This document shows positions 34,633 through 43,743 of a stretch of DNA of 64,000 bases, one piece after another (position 1 is the stretch's first letter; every line of letters begins with the position of its first letter). Made by a program: the position numbers and the translations under genes. The notes under the pieces were generated by a model. It ran no database searches, was not told where the DNA came from, and saw only the letters and a program-made list of their open reading frames with translations. The DNA comes from Anaerovibrio lipolyticus (lineage in GTDB: Bacteria; Bacillota; Negativicutes; Selenomonadales; Selenomonadaceae): the NCBI RefSeq assembly GCF_021531495.1, contig NZ_JADYTY010000004.1:37718-101717 (forward strand), read 5' to 3'.

Positions 34633-34724
34633 TGATCGTCACCGTTAGCAGATTTTTATCTGCTTGTACCTGCGAGCGATGGGTAGGGGATGCGCAGCCA
34701 TGATTTTTGTTTAGATTGCGGTTT

Positions 34725-34758
34725 AACCATCTGTTTGCTCAAAACAGATGGTTTTTTT
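34725..34758 (+). terminator. Terminator of the riboswitch expression platform
   Basis: AACCATCTGTTT pairs with AAACAGATGGTT around a short loop, then TTTTTT. It lies inside the leader, before the receptor gene, as expected for transcriptional control by the upstream aptamer. Confidence 0.9.
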
Positions 34759-34804
34759 GTACCTCTCAGCGGTGAAGGTTTTGTAGAAATAAAGGAGAGA
34801 AACA

Positions 34805-36763
34805 ATGAGAAGAAAAAGATGGGTGACAATTGGTATTACTCTGGCACTTATGGCTGGCAGCAGCGGAGCACTGGCAGCGGAAAATGTTGATGCACAGTCA
34901 GGGGGGGCAGATGTCTATGAAATGGATGATACCATTGTAACTGCTGAGCGTATGCCCAGCAAGACCATGGAAACTCCTGCTAATGTGGCTGTAATTACTG
35001 CTAAGGAGATTGAGGCCAATCATTTCAGCAGCTTGGATGAGGCTATTGGTCATGTTAATGGTGTATCTGTAGTACGTGGTGCTGGCGGCGAGAGACAGTA
35101 TGTCCGCATTAATGGTGACGACAGAGTGGTTATCATGGTTGATGGACAGAGATTGAATACAGATCAGGGAGAACTAGTAGGTCGTTCTAGTGTAGATATG
35201 AATATGCTTCCTACTATGGAGAATATTCAGCGCATTGAGGTAGTAAAAGGTGGTGGCAGTGCCCTCTATGGCAGTGATGCTGTAGGCGGTGTGATCAATA
35301 TTATTACCAAGAAGGTATATAAGAATCAAACTAAGATTGATATGAATACCGGTTCTTGGAATACCCATAATTATGAAATTACAACTCAGGGTAAGGAAAA
35401 TGATTTTAGCTGGCTGATTACTGGTGGTATTCAGCGGAGAGGCCATTATGATTACAAATTCGATGGCAAGAGTCCTACCATGGAAAATAGTGATTATAAC
35501 AATAATAGCTTTTCCATGAAGCTAAATAATCGTTTTTCCGACGCAGAGTCTCTAACTGCATATTATGCACATAGATCCATTGATAGTGGATTATGGAACT
35601 GTTATGGAACTACATCAGAAGTGCCTGGTATTTTTGCTGGCGTGTCTGCTAGAATGCAGGAGAACTTTAATAATTATAGTTTGACTTGGAATTTCAAGGA
35701 AGATACGGAAGTACCGGCTTATGTTCGTCTATTTTACAACGAAAAAACTGTTAATATGGGCGGATCTGATCCAATAACTTTTATGACAATACAGCATGCA
35801 CCATTTACGACACAGACACAAGGTATTGATTATCAGGATGGTTGGAAGCTCAGTGATAAGCATACCTTGGTGGCTGGTGCAGAGTGGCATGAGAGTAAGT
35901 CCAGCAATAGTAATTCCGGCTATAAAAATGGTAAAACTATAAATAAGAGTGTATATGTGCAGGATAGTTGGCAATTATCTGATAGATGGATACTGGTGCC
36001 GGGGTTAAGAATGGATAATCACAGTAAATTTGGCACACATTGGTCACCCAAAATTGCGTTAAATTATCTTGCAGATAAAGATACACATATCTATGCGTCT
36101 TGGGGTAGAGTATTTAAGGCGCCTACTGCGGATGATTTATATACCTATCTTCCAGGTGGATGGTCCACATTAGGAAATCCAGATTTAAAACCTGAAACCG
36201 GTTATACGGCTACGCTGGGAATGGATCATAATTTCGATGAAAATATAAGTGCAGGTGTTTCGTTCTTCTATACCGAGTTGAACGATGCCATTGCATGGCC
36301 ACAGATATCACCTAGTGTTTATGTTGCACAAAATGTAAATAAGGAAAAGCGTACTGGCATGGAGCTTTCCTTTAAGCAGAAGCTCAGTCCAATGTGGAGT
36401 TATGACCTGGGATATTCCTATATTAGGCGTGAAATAGATAAGAATAATGGCTCTGGCATGGTTTTGCAGGATAACCTTCAGCCAAATGGCTATAAAATAG
36501 GTCTGCACTACAATAGCGGTGCTTGGAAGGCTAATCTGCTGGGCACTATTGGCAGTGGTCTCAATGAATATTATTACAATGGCAATAGCAGCTATAATAT
36601 TTGGGATTTCAACCTTAGTTATGAGGTTAATAAAGAGTTGACCACTTATTTCAAGGTGAATAATCTGACCAATCAGGAATATTATGAAAATGGCGCTTCT
36701 TATGGTAATTATTATCCTTGCGGCGGTCGTTTCTATCAGGTTGGCTTTAATCTGACTTTCTAA
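34805..36763 (+). CDS. btuB: TonB-dependent outer-membrane receptor (cobalamin, BtuB-like)
   Basis: A 652-residue outer-membrane barrel with signal peptide (residues 1-25, cut after ALA), a TonB box region (DDTIVTAERMP), a plug domain (about 50-165, with YVRINGDDRVVIMVDGQRL and GSALYGSDAVGGVINI) and a 22-strand barrel ending in NLTF with terminal Phe. AAAGGAG precedes the ATG. Placement directly after a cobalamin riboswitch indicates cobamide import. Together with exbB-exbD-tonB downstream it shows a true outer membrane. The barrel DNA is more AT-rich than the flanks, as often in surface-exposed proteins. Confidence 0.92.
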   Translation: MRRKRWVTIGITLALMAGSSGALAAENVDAQSGGADVYEMDDTIVTAERMPSKTMETPANVAVITAKEIEANHFSSLDEAIGHVNGVSVVRGAGGERQYVRINGDDRVVIMVDGQRLNTDQGELVGRSSVDMNMLPTMENIQRIEVVKGGGSALYGSDAVGGVINIITKKVYKNQTKIDMNTGSWNTHNYEITTQGKENDFSWLITGGIQRRGHYDYKFDGKSPTMENSDYNNNSFSMKLNNRFSDAESLTAYYAHRSIDSGLWNCYGTTSEVPGIFAGVSARMQENFNNYSLTWNFKEDTEVPAYVRLFYNEKTVNMGGSDPITFMTIQHAPFTTQTQGIDYQDGWKLSDKHTLVAGAEWHESKSSNSNSGYKNGKTINKSVYVQDSWQLSDRWILVPGLRMDNHSKFGTHWSPKIALNYLADKDTHIYASWGRVFKAPTADDLYTYLPGGWSTLGNPDLKPETGYTATLGMDHNFDENISAGVSFFYTELNDAIAWPQISPSVYVAQNVNKEKRTGMELSFKQKLSPMWSYDLGYSYIRREIDKNNGSGMVLQDNLQPNGYKIGLHYNSGAWKANLLGTIGSGLNEYYYNGNSSYNIWDFNLSYEVNKELTTYFKVNNLTNQEYYENGASYGNYYPCGGRFYQVGFNLTF

Positions 36764-36840
36764 TTCCTTTTTCATTTTAGCAACGGCAGGATATGGAGCA
36801 GTTGACCTTTTCATATCTTGCCCATAAAGGGGATTTTGCT

Positions 36841-37803
36841 ATGCTGCAATTGGTGAATTTGTCCAATGATCCTACTGATACTGAGGGACTGCTGGGGGGC
36901 AGTCAAGAGAGATTACAAAATTTCTTGCAAGCTCATCATTTGGATGGCATTGAATTTATGTGCTGTGGACCTTGGGATAGGAGCTTTCATACTCCAGAGA
37001 TGATACATGGTCTCCACCTATGGTTTTGGCCCAGTTGGCTGGACTTTTGGCGTGGCAATGAGGAGGCACTGATGGAGGAATATGGTTCCCTTTCTACTGT
37101 GGAGGCCGTATTTGGTACATCTCCTGAGGCCTGGCTGAATAGCTGGCAAAGGAATTTCCAGCAGGCAGCTGAATGCGGCGCTGAATATGTGGTTTTTCAT
37201 GTAGCTCAGGCTCGCAGCAGTGAGGTCCGTTGTCGGCAGTTTGCCTATAATTCAGCTCAGGTAATAGAGGCTGTGTTAGAATTTATCAATAATTTGACAC
37301 TCTGTCTGCCAGAGGATATACCTTTATTGTATGAAAATCTTTGGTGGCCAGGTATGACCTTGTTAGAGCCAGAGCTGGCAAGAGAGCTTTTAATGGGCAC
37401 CAATCATGCTTGTGGTCTTATGCTGGACACAGGCCATCTAATGAATACTAATGTTCATCTGCAAAATGAGCAACAGGGAATTGATTATATTTTGCAGGTA
37501 GTGGCCAAGCTGGGGGATTTGTCAGATAAAATCTATGGTATTCACCTGCATCAATCCTTATCCGGCAGGTTCACAGAAGAGCAACGGCAAAGGCATCCAG
37601 TACCAGAAGATAATATATCATCAGGGGAGTTGATGAATTATGTGCTGGATGTGGATAGGCATCAGCCCTTTGGCACAGGGGCAGTGAAAAAAATAGTGGC
37701 AGAAATCAAGCCACAATGGTTGGTACATGAATTTGTGCCAAAGAATTTTGCGGATTGGCAGGCCAAGCTGACGAAACAGCAGAGAGCTTTGTCTTTCTAT
37801 TGA
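36841..37803 (+). CDS. TIM-barrel protein of the sugar phosphate isomerase/AP endonuclease 2 superfamily
   Basis: A 320-residue soluble protein with a xylose isomerase-like barrel. Metal-site candidates are His in VVFHVAQARS, Glu in LLYENLWWPG, Asp/His in MLDTGHLMNT and His in YGIHLHQSL, in the order expected. I choose ATG 36841, 7 bases after AAAGGGGA; an earlier ATG (36793) has poor spacing. It lies between a riboswitch-controlled receptor and exbB, so it may act on cobamides or another imported ligand. The substrate is unknown. Confidence 0.75.
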   Translation: MLQLVNLSNDPTDTEGLLGGSQERLQNFLQAHHLDGIEFMCCGPWDRSFHTPEMIHGLHLWFWPSWLDFWRGNEEALMEEYGSLSTVEAVFGTSPEAWLNSWQRNFQQAAECGAEYVVFHVAQARSSEVRCRQFAYNSAQVIEAVLEFINNLTLCLPEDIPLLYENLWWPGMTLLEPELARELLMGTNHACGLMLDTGHLMNTNVHLQNEQQGIDYILQVVAKLGDLSDKIYGIHLHQSLSGRFTEEQRQRHPVPEDNISSGELMNYVLDVDRHQPFGTGAVKKIVAEIKPQWLVHEFVPKNFADWQAKLTKQQRALSFY

Positions 37804-37894
37804 TATATGGTATTTGGAGTGTAGTGGCTTGTTTGGAAGCAAATAGGCTGCTGCACTATTCTTATTTCTGTGGAAAGGAGAAAATTTACATCTT

Positions 37895-38533
37895 ATGGAA
37901 TCAATCACAACAGGTATTGAGTTTTTTCACAAGGGCGGAGCAATTATGTATGTGTTGCTGTTATGCTCCTTTATGGTCATAGCTATTGGGGTGGAAAGAT
38001 GGCAGTATTTTAGGCGGGAGGATTCTGGCCGAGATTTTGCCAGGAAATTTTCGCAGCATTTGTCCCAGGGAGACATCCCAGCAGCTATCTTGTTAGCAAA
38101 AAAATCGAAAGGTTTGCTGGCGGGTATTTTGGCAGAGGCTTGTCCTCTAGCTGGCAGAGGCAGTATGTACAGCTTTATGGAGGTGCAATCAGGCATTGCC
38201 CTTTCCAAGCTAAAACAGCGTTTATACTACCTGAATGTCATTGTCACCATGGCGCCCTTGTTGGGATTGTTAGGAACTATTAGCGGTATGATTTCTGCCT
38301 TTAGTATCTTTAATTTGGAATCAGGTCAGGCCACAGCTATTACTGGCGGCGTAGGGGAGGCTTTGATTGCTACAGCCTTCGGCTTGTGTGTAGCCATTAT
38401 CTCCTTGGCAATTCATGCCTATTTTATCCAGAGGCTGGATAATATCATTACAGATATGGAGCAATGCTTTTCCATGGCAGAGGCTAAGGAAAAACAACTG
38501 GCCGGGTTTATGGGAGCAGGTGAGGCAGTATGA
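37895..38533 (+). CDS. exbB: ExbB/TolQ-type proton channel subunit
   Basis: A 212-residue inner-membrane protein with three helices. The cytoplasmic loop lies between TM1 and TM2, and the motif APLLGLLGTISGMISAF, with GEALIATAFGLCVAIISL in TM3, is characteristic. With ExbD it uses the proton gradient to power TonB. Its last codons overlap exbD by 4 bases (ATGA). It belongs to the putative cobalamin-controlled operon, since no terminator is seen after the preceding gene. Confidence 0.92.
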   Translation: MESITTGIEFFHKGGAIMYVLLLCSFMVIAIGVERWQYFRREDSGRDFARKFSQHLSQGDIPAAILLAKKSKGLLAGILAEACPLAGRGSMYSFMEVQSGIALSKLKQRLYYLNVIVTMAPLLGLLGTISGMISAFSIFNLESGQATAITGGVGEALIATAFGLCVAIISLAIHAYFIQRLDNIITDMEQCFSMAEAKEKQLAGFMGAGEAV

Positions 38534-38940
38534 GGTTGCGGGAGCGTCGTTCCATGACTAAGCCAGAGGTAAATATCATACCTATGATAGATATTATGTT
38601 TTTTCTGCTGGTATTTTTTATGATGAGTACTTTGTACATGGTAAATATCAAAACTGTAAATGTCAATCTGCCTCAGGCCAGTCATGCAGAAACTGAAATG
38701 AAAGTGACCTATTTGGTTACTTTGAAGGCAGATGGCTCCCTTTGGCTGGAGGATAAGCAGATAGAGGAAGCAGCCCTGTTAAATCAGGCGGCCAGAGAAC
38801 AAAAGCGCAATCCACGTTTTGCAGTGGTGCTGCGGGCAGACCAGAATATGGATTATGGTATGGTTATAGGTTTGCTGGATAAATTAAAGGGTGCTGGTAT
38901 TAGCAAAATAGCTCTGGCGGCAGATAGCGGGAGGCAATGA
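38530..38940 (+). CDS. exbD: ExbD/TolR-type proton channel subunit
   Basis: A 136-residue protein with one membrane helix after a short cytoplasmic tail. The proton-carrying Asp21 in IIPMIDIMFFLLVFF is present, followed by a periplasmic domain (VTLKADGSLWLE, VLRADQNMDYG). It works with ExbB and TonB. It overlaps both neighbours by 4 bases, so translation is coupled. Confidence 0.93.
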   Translation: MRLRERRSMTKPEVNIIPMIDIMFFLLVFFMMSTLYMVNIKTVNVNLPQASHAETEMKVTYLVTLKADGSLWLEDKQIEEAALLNQAAREQKRNPRFAVVLRADQNMDYGMVIGLLDKLKGAGISKIALAADSGRQ

Positions 38941-39731
38941 TGATACAGGGGCAAAAGGATAAATACAAGGCCTATAGTATCTCTGTTGTGCTGCATCTGA
39001 TTATTTTTGTCATCATCTGCTTAACAGGACTTTTTACTAGAGTTTCCCCTGAGGTGCCTCATAATATAGATGTCGATATCTACGAGGCTGTAGATTTGAG
39101 TGATGGAGGCGGTGGTGGCGGAGCCAGCCCTCCGTCGGTGGATTCACCTATAGACTCAGGGGGTGAGGCTGTTACCTTTAATATTGAGACAAAAAAATTG
39201 CCGGAAATAGCTGAGGAATACACCAAGGAACCAGAAAAGCAGCAGCAATATCGCCAAGAACATCAGGCTGAGAATGTTTCTGCTAAGGGTAGTAATGGTG
39301 GGGTGGCTTCCTTAGGTGGAGCTGGCTCTGGTACCGGTCAAGGTATTGGTCAAGGCTCTGGTAATGGCAGTGGCAGCAGTACAGGCAATGGCGATGGTGC
39401 GGGCAGTGGTAATGGCACTGGCCATGGCAGCGGGCGAGATGAAGGAGCGGCCAAGGTGGCCAAGGTTCCGCCACGTTTTCTGGGAGGCAGCAATCCCGTT
39501 TATCCTGAGGATTTGCAGGATCAGGGCATCGGTGGTACGGTGGTATTGCGTTTGACGGTATCAGCTGATGGAACAGTAACCAATGTGGATATAGCAGGAA
39601 GCTCTGGTATTAGTCAACTGGATAAGGCTGCGGTTAAAGCGGCTTATACCTATAGCTTTGCACCGGCAAGAAATGTTTATGATGAACCGGTTATGTGCAT
39701 TATGAATAAAAAGGTAGTCTTTGTGCCATAG
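38937..39731 (+). CDS. tonB: TonB energy transducer with glycine-rich linker
   Basis: A 264-residue protein. One N-terminal helix (VVLHLIIFVIICLTGLF, with the conserved His) is followed by a long linker and a C-terminal TonB domain (about 185-264) with YPEDLQDQGIGGTVVLRLTV. The linker is unusual: about residues 110-165 are a Gly/Ser/Thr/Asn low-complexity run made of GSG, GNG and GTG units rather than the usual proline/lysine-rich rod, so it should be more flexible. DNA of this part is repetitive (GGTxxxGGC). It carries energy from ExbBD to the receptor. Confidence 0.9.
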   Translation: MMIQGQKDKYKAYSISVVLHLIIFVIICLTGLFTRVSPEVPHNIDVDIYEAVDLSDGGGGGGASPPSVDSPIDSGGEAVTFNIETKKLPEIAEEYTKEPEKQQQYRQEHQAENVSAKGSNGGVASLGGAGSGTGQGIGQGSGNGSGSSTGNGDGAGSGNGTGHGSGRDEGAAKVAKVPPRFLGGSNPVYPEDLQDQGIGGTVVLRLTVSADGTVTNVDIAGSSGISQLDKAAVKAAYTYSFAPARNVYDEPVMCIMNKKVVFVP

Positions 39732-39803
39732 AATAAGTTCCTATGAGGTATTTAATCTACAGATGGGGGGAATTTTAAGTATGATAAATTTCTTCAATGT
39801 AGG

Positions 39804-39812
39804 TGTTATAAT
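39804..39812 (+). promoter_or_regulatory. Extended -10 promoter of purB
   Basis: TGT followed by TATAAT (39807-39812); no strong -35. No purine riboswitch aptamer was recognised in the leader. Confidence 0.45.
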
Positions 39813-39893
39813 GGACAAGGCCATATTTCTTTGATAAAATATCATTAAAAGGTAATTTGCCTTGACTAGAATGATTAGAAAAGGAAGTTGATT

Positions 39894-41345
39894 ATGAACA
39901 CAGACAGATATACCAGTCCTTTATCAGAGCGTTATGCCAGCAAGGAAATGCAGTATATTTTCTCTCAGGATAAGAAATTTACAACCTGGAGAAAATTGTG
40001 GATTGCTTTGGCTGAGACAGAAATGGAATTAGGTCTTTCTGAGAATGGCAAGCCTGTTATTTCTCAGGAGCAGATTGATGAGATGAAGGCTCATGTTGAT
40101 GAAATCAATTACGATGTGGCAAAGGCTAGAGAAAAGCTGGTTCGTCATGATGTTATGAGCCATGTTTACGCTTATGGCCAGCTCTGCCCAAAAGCAGCCG
40201 GCATTATTCATCTTGGTGCTACTTCCTGCTACGTTGGTGATAATACTGATATTATCATTATGCGTGAGGCATTGGAGCTAGTTCAGAAGAAATTGGTTAA
40301 TGTAATTGCTGAACTGGCTAAGTTTGCAGATAAATACAAGGATCTGCCTACCTTGGCCTTTACTCATTTCCAGCCAGCCCAGCCTACTACTGTAGGTAAG
40401 CGTGCTACCCTGTGGGCTCAGGAGTTTATCATGGATCTGGAGGATTTGGAGTATGTTAAGGACAGCTTAAAGCTATTAGGCTCCAAGGGTACTACCGGTA
40501 CTCAGGCCAGCTTCCTGGAGCTCTTTGATGGCGATCAGGAAACCATTGATAAGATTGATCCATCTATTGCTGCGAAAATGGGCTTCAAGGAGTGCTATGC
40601 TGTTTCCGGTCAGACCTATTCCAGAAAGGTAGACACCAGAGTTGCTAATATTCTGGCAGGTATTGCCGCCAGCGCTCACAAATTGTCCAACGATATTCGC
40701 CTCCTGCAGCATTTGAAGGAGGTAGAGGAGCCATTTGAGAAGAATCAGATTGGTTCTTCTGCTATGGCATACAAGAGAAATCCAATGCGCAGTGAGCGTA
40801 TTGCTTCCCTGTCCAGATATGTGATGATTGATGCTTTGAATCCTGCCATTACCTCTGCTACTCAGTGGTTTGAGAGAACACTGGATGATTCTGCTAACAA
40901 GCGTCTGTCCATTCCAGAGGGCTTCCTGGCTATTGATGGTATTTTGGATTTGTGCCTGAACGTTGTAGACGGCTTGGTGGTTTATGACAAGGTTATTACT
41001 AAGCATCTGATGGCAGAGCTTCCTTTCATGGCTACTGAGAATATTATGATGGATGCTGTTAAGAACGGTGGCAACCGTCAGGAGCTTCATGAGAAGATTC
41101 GTACCCTTTCCATGGAAGCAGGCAAGAATGTTAAGCAGCAGGGCAAGGACAACAACCTGTTAGAGCTTATTGCTGCTGATCCAGAGTTTAATCTTACCTT
41201 GGAGGAACTGCAGAAAACCATGGAGCCTTCCAGATATGTGGGACGTTCTCCTATTCAGGTAGAAAAGTTCATCAAGAACGTGGTTCAGCCTGTTTTGGAT
41301 GCCCATAAAGAAGAGTTGGGCATGACTGCTGAAATTAATGTGTAA
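39894..41345 (+). CDS. purB: Adenylosuccinate lyase
   Basis: A 483-residue enzyme of the fumarase/aspartase superfamily that acts twice in purine synthesis (SAICAR to AICAR, adenylosuccinate to AMP). The signature GSSAMAYKRNPMRSERI is intact, as are LGATSCYVGDNTD and THFQPAQPTTVGKR. ATG 39894 is 6 bases after AAGGAAG; the TTG at 39888 is too close. It is a single gene followed by a copy of the 125-nt repeat. Confidence 0.95.
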   Translation: MNTDRYTSPLSERYASKEMQYIFSQDKKFTTWRKLWIALAETEMELGLSENGKPVISQEQIDEMKAHVDEINYDVAKAREKLVRHDVMSHVYAYGQLCPKAAGIIHLGATSCYVGDNTDIIIMREALELVQKKLVNVIAELAKFADKYKDLPTLAFTHFQPAQPTTVGKRATLWAQEFIMDLEDLEYVKDSLKLLGSKGTTGTQASFLELFDGDQETIDKIDPSIAAKMGFKECYAVSGQTYSRKVDTRVANILAGIAASAHKLSNDIRLLQHLKEVEEPFEKNQIGSSAMAYKRNPMRSERIASLSRYVMIDALNPAITSATQWFERTLDDSANKRLSIPEGFLAIDGILDLCLNVVDGLVVYDKVITKHLMAELPFMATENIMMDAVKNGGNRQELHEKIRTLSMEAGKNVKQQGKDNNLLELIAADPEFNLTLEELQKTMEPSRYVGRSPIQVEKFIKNVVQPVLDAHKEELGMTAEINV

Positions 41346-41408
41346 GCAGGTTGAAAGCTGTAAAATAAAATAATACCGCTATGCGGAATGAAAGTCCTCG
41401 TAAGTTAG

Positions 41409-41533
41409 TAAAATGAGACTTATTCAGTGGGAGCTTTAGACTCCCACTGAATTTAGTCGAATAAATCCAGAGCCTTACGGGTGCTTAACTCCCTCCTAAG
41501 AGGAGGGAGCCTTAGCACCCGTTAGCGTGGGGT
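41409..41533 (+). repeat. 125-nt structured dispersed repeat, copy 2
   Basis: The best-paired copy. Hairpin 1: TTCAGTGGGAG (41423-41433) with CTCCCACTGAA (41441-41451), 11 bp. Hairpin 2: ACGGGTGCT (41477-41485) with AGCACCCGT (41514-41522), enclosing CTCCCTCCT/AGGAGGGAG (9 bp, 3-base loop). It lies in the 340-base gap between purB and comM; the remaining AT-rich part should hold the comM promoter. It may also serve as a terminator-like barrier for purB. Confidence 0.92.
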
Positions 41534-41684
41534 CAATCTAGCTTATGGGGACTTTTTAATATATATGTATATTAATATTAAAATAATAAATAAAATATGC
41601 GATATCACTTTCGATTTTTCTTTACATTACCAGATAAAAGCAATATAATTTTGAATAACAAGAATATTGCTAAGGGGTGATAGT

Positions 41685-43208
41685 ATGTACGCAAGGACAT
41701 ATGGTGCAGCTACTATGGGGGTAGATGGGCTATTGATTGATGTGGAGGTGGATGCGGCTAATGGTCTGCCGGGGTTTGAAATGGTTGGGATGCCGGATAC
41801 CCTGGTGCGGGAGGCCAAGGAAAGGGTTAGGACTGCTATTCGCAATAGCGGTATTATGATGCATCAGGAAAGGGTTACTGTAAATCTGGCTCCAGCGGCT
41901 ATTCGCAAGGAAAGTGCTGGTTTGGATTTGCCTATTGCTATTGCTCTGCTAGCTGCAGATGGCATAATTGGCAGTGAAAGCATTGGTAATTATGCTTTTA
42001 TTGGGGAGTTGTCCCTAGAGGGGCGGTGTCGTCCAGTGCGGGGCGTTCTGCCTATGGCTATCAAGGCATTGGATATGGGGCTTAAGGGAGTGTTTATTTC
42101 CAGGGAGAATGTACAGGAGGCCTTGCTGGTTAAGGGGCTTACTGTTTATGGGGTAGAAAATCTGCGGCAGGTGGTGGAGCATTTGCAAAATCATCAGGTA
42201 TTGTCGCCTGCCTGCAAGCTACAGCAGACAGACTGCTCTAGGTTGGAAGCAGATTTTGGGGAGGTGCAGGGGCAGTTTCTGGCCAAACGAGCCTTTGAGG
42301 TGGCAGCGGCAGGAGGACATAATATCCTTTTGTCTGGCGCTCCAGGTTCAGGAAAAACCATGCTGGCAAGGCGCATGGGCAGTATTTTGCCAGAAATGAC
42401 AGATAGGGAAGCTCTGGAGGTAACCAGAATATATAGCATTGCGGGGATGCTAAAGGAGGGGGAGGGATTGATTCGTCAGAGGCCTTTCCGCAGTCCCCAT
42501 CATACGGTATCGGCAGCAGCTATGATTGGCGGAGGTACGATTCCCCGTCCGGGAGAAGTGACTCTAAGCCATAATGGAGTGCTGTTTCTAGATGAATTAC
42601 CGGAATTTGGTCAGCGGGTGCTGGAGTGTCTCCGTCAGCCATTGGAGGATGGCACAGTTACGGTTTCTAGAGCTAATGCCAGCTATCGTTTCCCATCCCG
42701 CATTATTCTCATAGGGGCCATGAATCCATGTCCTTGCGGCTATTACGGAGATAAAGAGCATAGTTGTGAATGTACACCATCCCAGATACGCCATTATACA
42801 CAAAAGCTATCTGGTCCCTTGCTGGACAGGTTTGATATTCAGATACAGGTGCCTCGGGTTTCCTATCAGGAATTAACTGCTGTGAAAAAGGCAGAAACTT
42901 CGGCTCAAATCCGCCAAAGAGTCATGGCAGCTAGGGAAAGACAGCTATACCGCTTCCAGAAGATGGATATTGTTTCTAATGGCCAGCTTACTCATAGTAT
43001 GCTGGGCCAATATTGTTCTATGACAGCAGAGGCGGAGCAGCTGCTAGAGACAGCCTTTCATCAACGGCAGATGTCGGCTCGTTCCTACGATAGATTGGTA
43101 AAGGTGGCTAGGACTATTGGTGATTTGGCAGGAAAAGATACCATAACAGCAGAATACATAGGAGAAGCTTTGCTGATGCGAAATGATAATATTGCCAAGG
43201 CCTTGTAG
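41685..43208 (+). CDS. comM: ComM/YifB family AAA+ ATPase (Mg chelatase-like)
   Basis: A 507-residue protein. It has an N-terminal Lon-like domain (residues 1-170, VNLAPAAIRKESAGLDLPIA), Walker A in SGAPGSGKTMLARR, Walker B in GVLFLDELPEF, a Cys-rich NPCPCGYYGD insertion and the C-terminal MgChl domain. ComM acts as a helicase promoting branch migration in recombination of transformed DNA. ATG 41685 has AAGGGGTGA upstream; the longer frame is not needed. Often near dprA in other genomes, but here it is alone before tRNAs. Confidence 0.92.
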   Translation: MYARTYGAATMGVDGLLIDVEVDAANGLPGFEMVGMPDTLVREAKERVRTAIRNSGIMMHQERVTVNLAPAAIRKESAGLDLPIAIALLAADGIIGSESIGNYAFIGELSLEGRCRPVRGVLPMAIKALDMGLKGVFISRENVQEALLVKGLTVYGVENLRQVVEHLQNHQVLSPACKLQQTDCSRLEADFGEVQGQFLAKRAFEVAAAGGHNILLSGAPGSGKTMLARRMGSILPEMTDREALEVTRIYSIAGMLKEGEGLIRQRPFRSPHHTVSAAAMIGGGTIPRPGEVTLSHNGVLFLDELPEFGQRVLECLRQPLEDGTVTVSRANASYRFPSRIILIGAMNPCPCGYYGDKEHSCECTPSQIRHYTQKLSGPLLDRFDIQIQVPRVSYQELTAVKKAETSAQIRQRVMAARERQLYRFQKMDIVSNGQLTHSMLGQYCSMTAEAEQLLETAFHQRQMSARSYDRLVKVARTIGDLAGKDTITAEYIGEALLMRNDNIAKAL

Positions 43209-43354
43209 GCAAGAGTCTCACAATGAACATCTTGCCAAGCCATTGGATAAGGATTTGTTGTTAAAAACCTTGTATAGTTTTAGCAAGGGTAAAGAGTAAC
43301 TGGCAGGTGCAGGGATAAATGCAACAAATTTGCGAAATAAATTTTAGAAAATAT

Positions 43355-43383
43355 TTGACAAAGGTGTTGCATGCTGATATAAT
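43355..43383 (+). promoter_or_regulatory. Consensus promoter of the tRNA operon
   Basis: TTGACA (43355-43360) and TATAAT (43378-43383), 17-base spacer, about 40 bases before the first tRNA. Confidence 0.92.
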
Positions 43384-43422
43384 ATCAAATTGTTCGGTGC
43401 TTGTTTAAGCACTGACCTACAT

Positions 43423-43498
<76 letters not shown>

Positions 43499-43501
43499 AT
43501 T

Positions 43502-43577
<76 letters not shown>

Positions 43578-43582
43578 TTTTT

Positions 43583-43659
43583 GGCTGCGTAGCTCAGTTG
43601 GCTAGAGCATTCGGTTCATACCCGGAGTGTCAGGAGTTCAAATCTCTTCGCAGCCACCA
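43583..43659 (+). tRNA. tRNA-Met (CAT), elongator
   Basis: A 77-nt cloverleaf. The acceptor stem pairs GGCTGCG with CGCAGCC; the anticodon loop TTCATAC gives CAT. The fully paired acceptor and overall similarity to elongator tRNA-Met argue against the initiator; a lysidine-modified tRNA-Ile is a less likely alternative. CCA is encoded. Confidence 0.9.
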
Positions 43660-43670
43660 TTTGAAAGTTC

Positions 43671-43709
43671 GAACCGTCTGCCTGATTTTATCAGGAGGCG
43701 GTTCTTTTG
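43671..43709 (+). terminator. Terminator of the tRNA operon
   Basis: GAACCG...CCTGAT pairs with ATCAGG...CGGTTC in a long stem, followed by TTTTGC. Confidence 0.85.
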
Positions 43710-43743
43710 CTATATTATCGTAATCTGGAGGAGGTTTGTCTTT

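Noticed and set aside
39260..39450. Short GGT/GGC tandem pattern that could look like a CRISPR or VNTR array
   Set aside because: Units are irregular and lie within tonB, encoding the glycine-rich linker; there are no spacers.
39732..39893. Possible purine riboswitch before purB
   Set aside because: The conserved guanine/adenine aptamer core is not present in the leader.
43627..43743. N-terminal extension of dnaE into the third tRNA
   Set aside because: The PHP domain starts just after ATG 43744, which has GGAGGAGG; the upstream part encodes tRNA-Met and its terminator.
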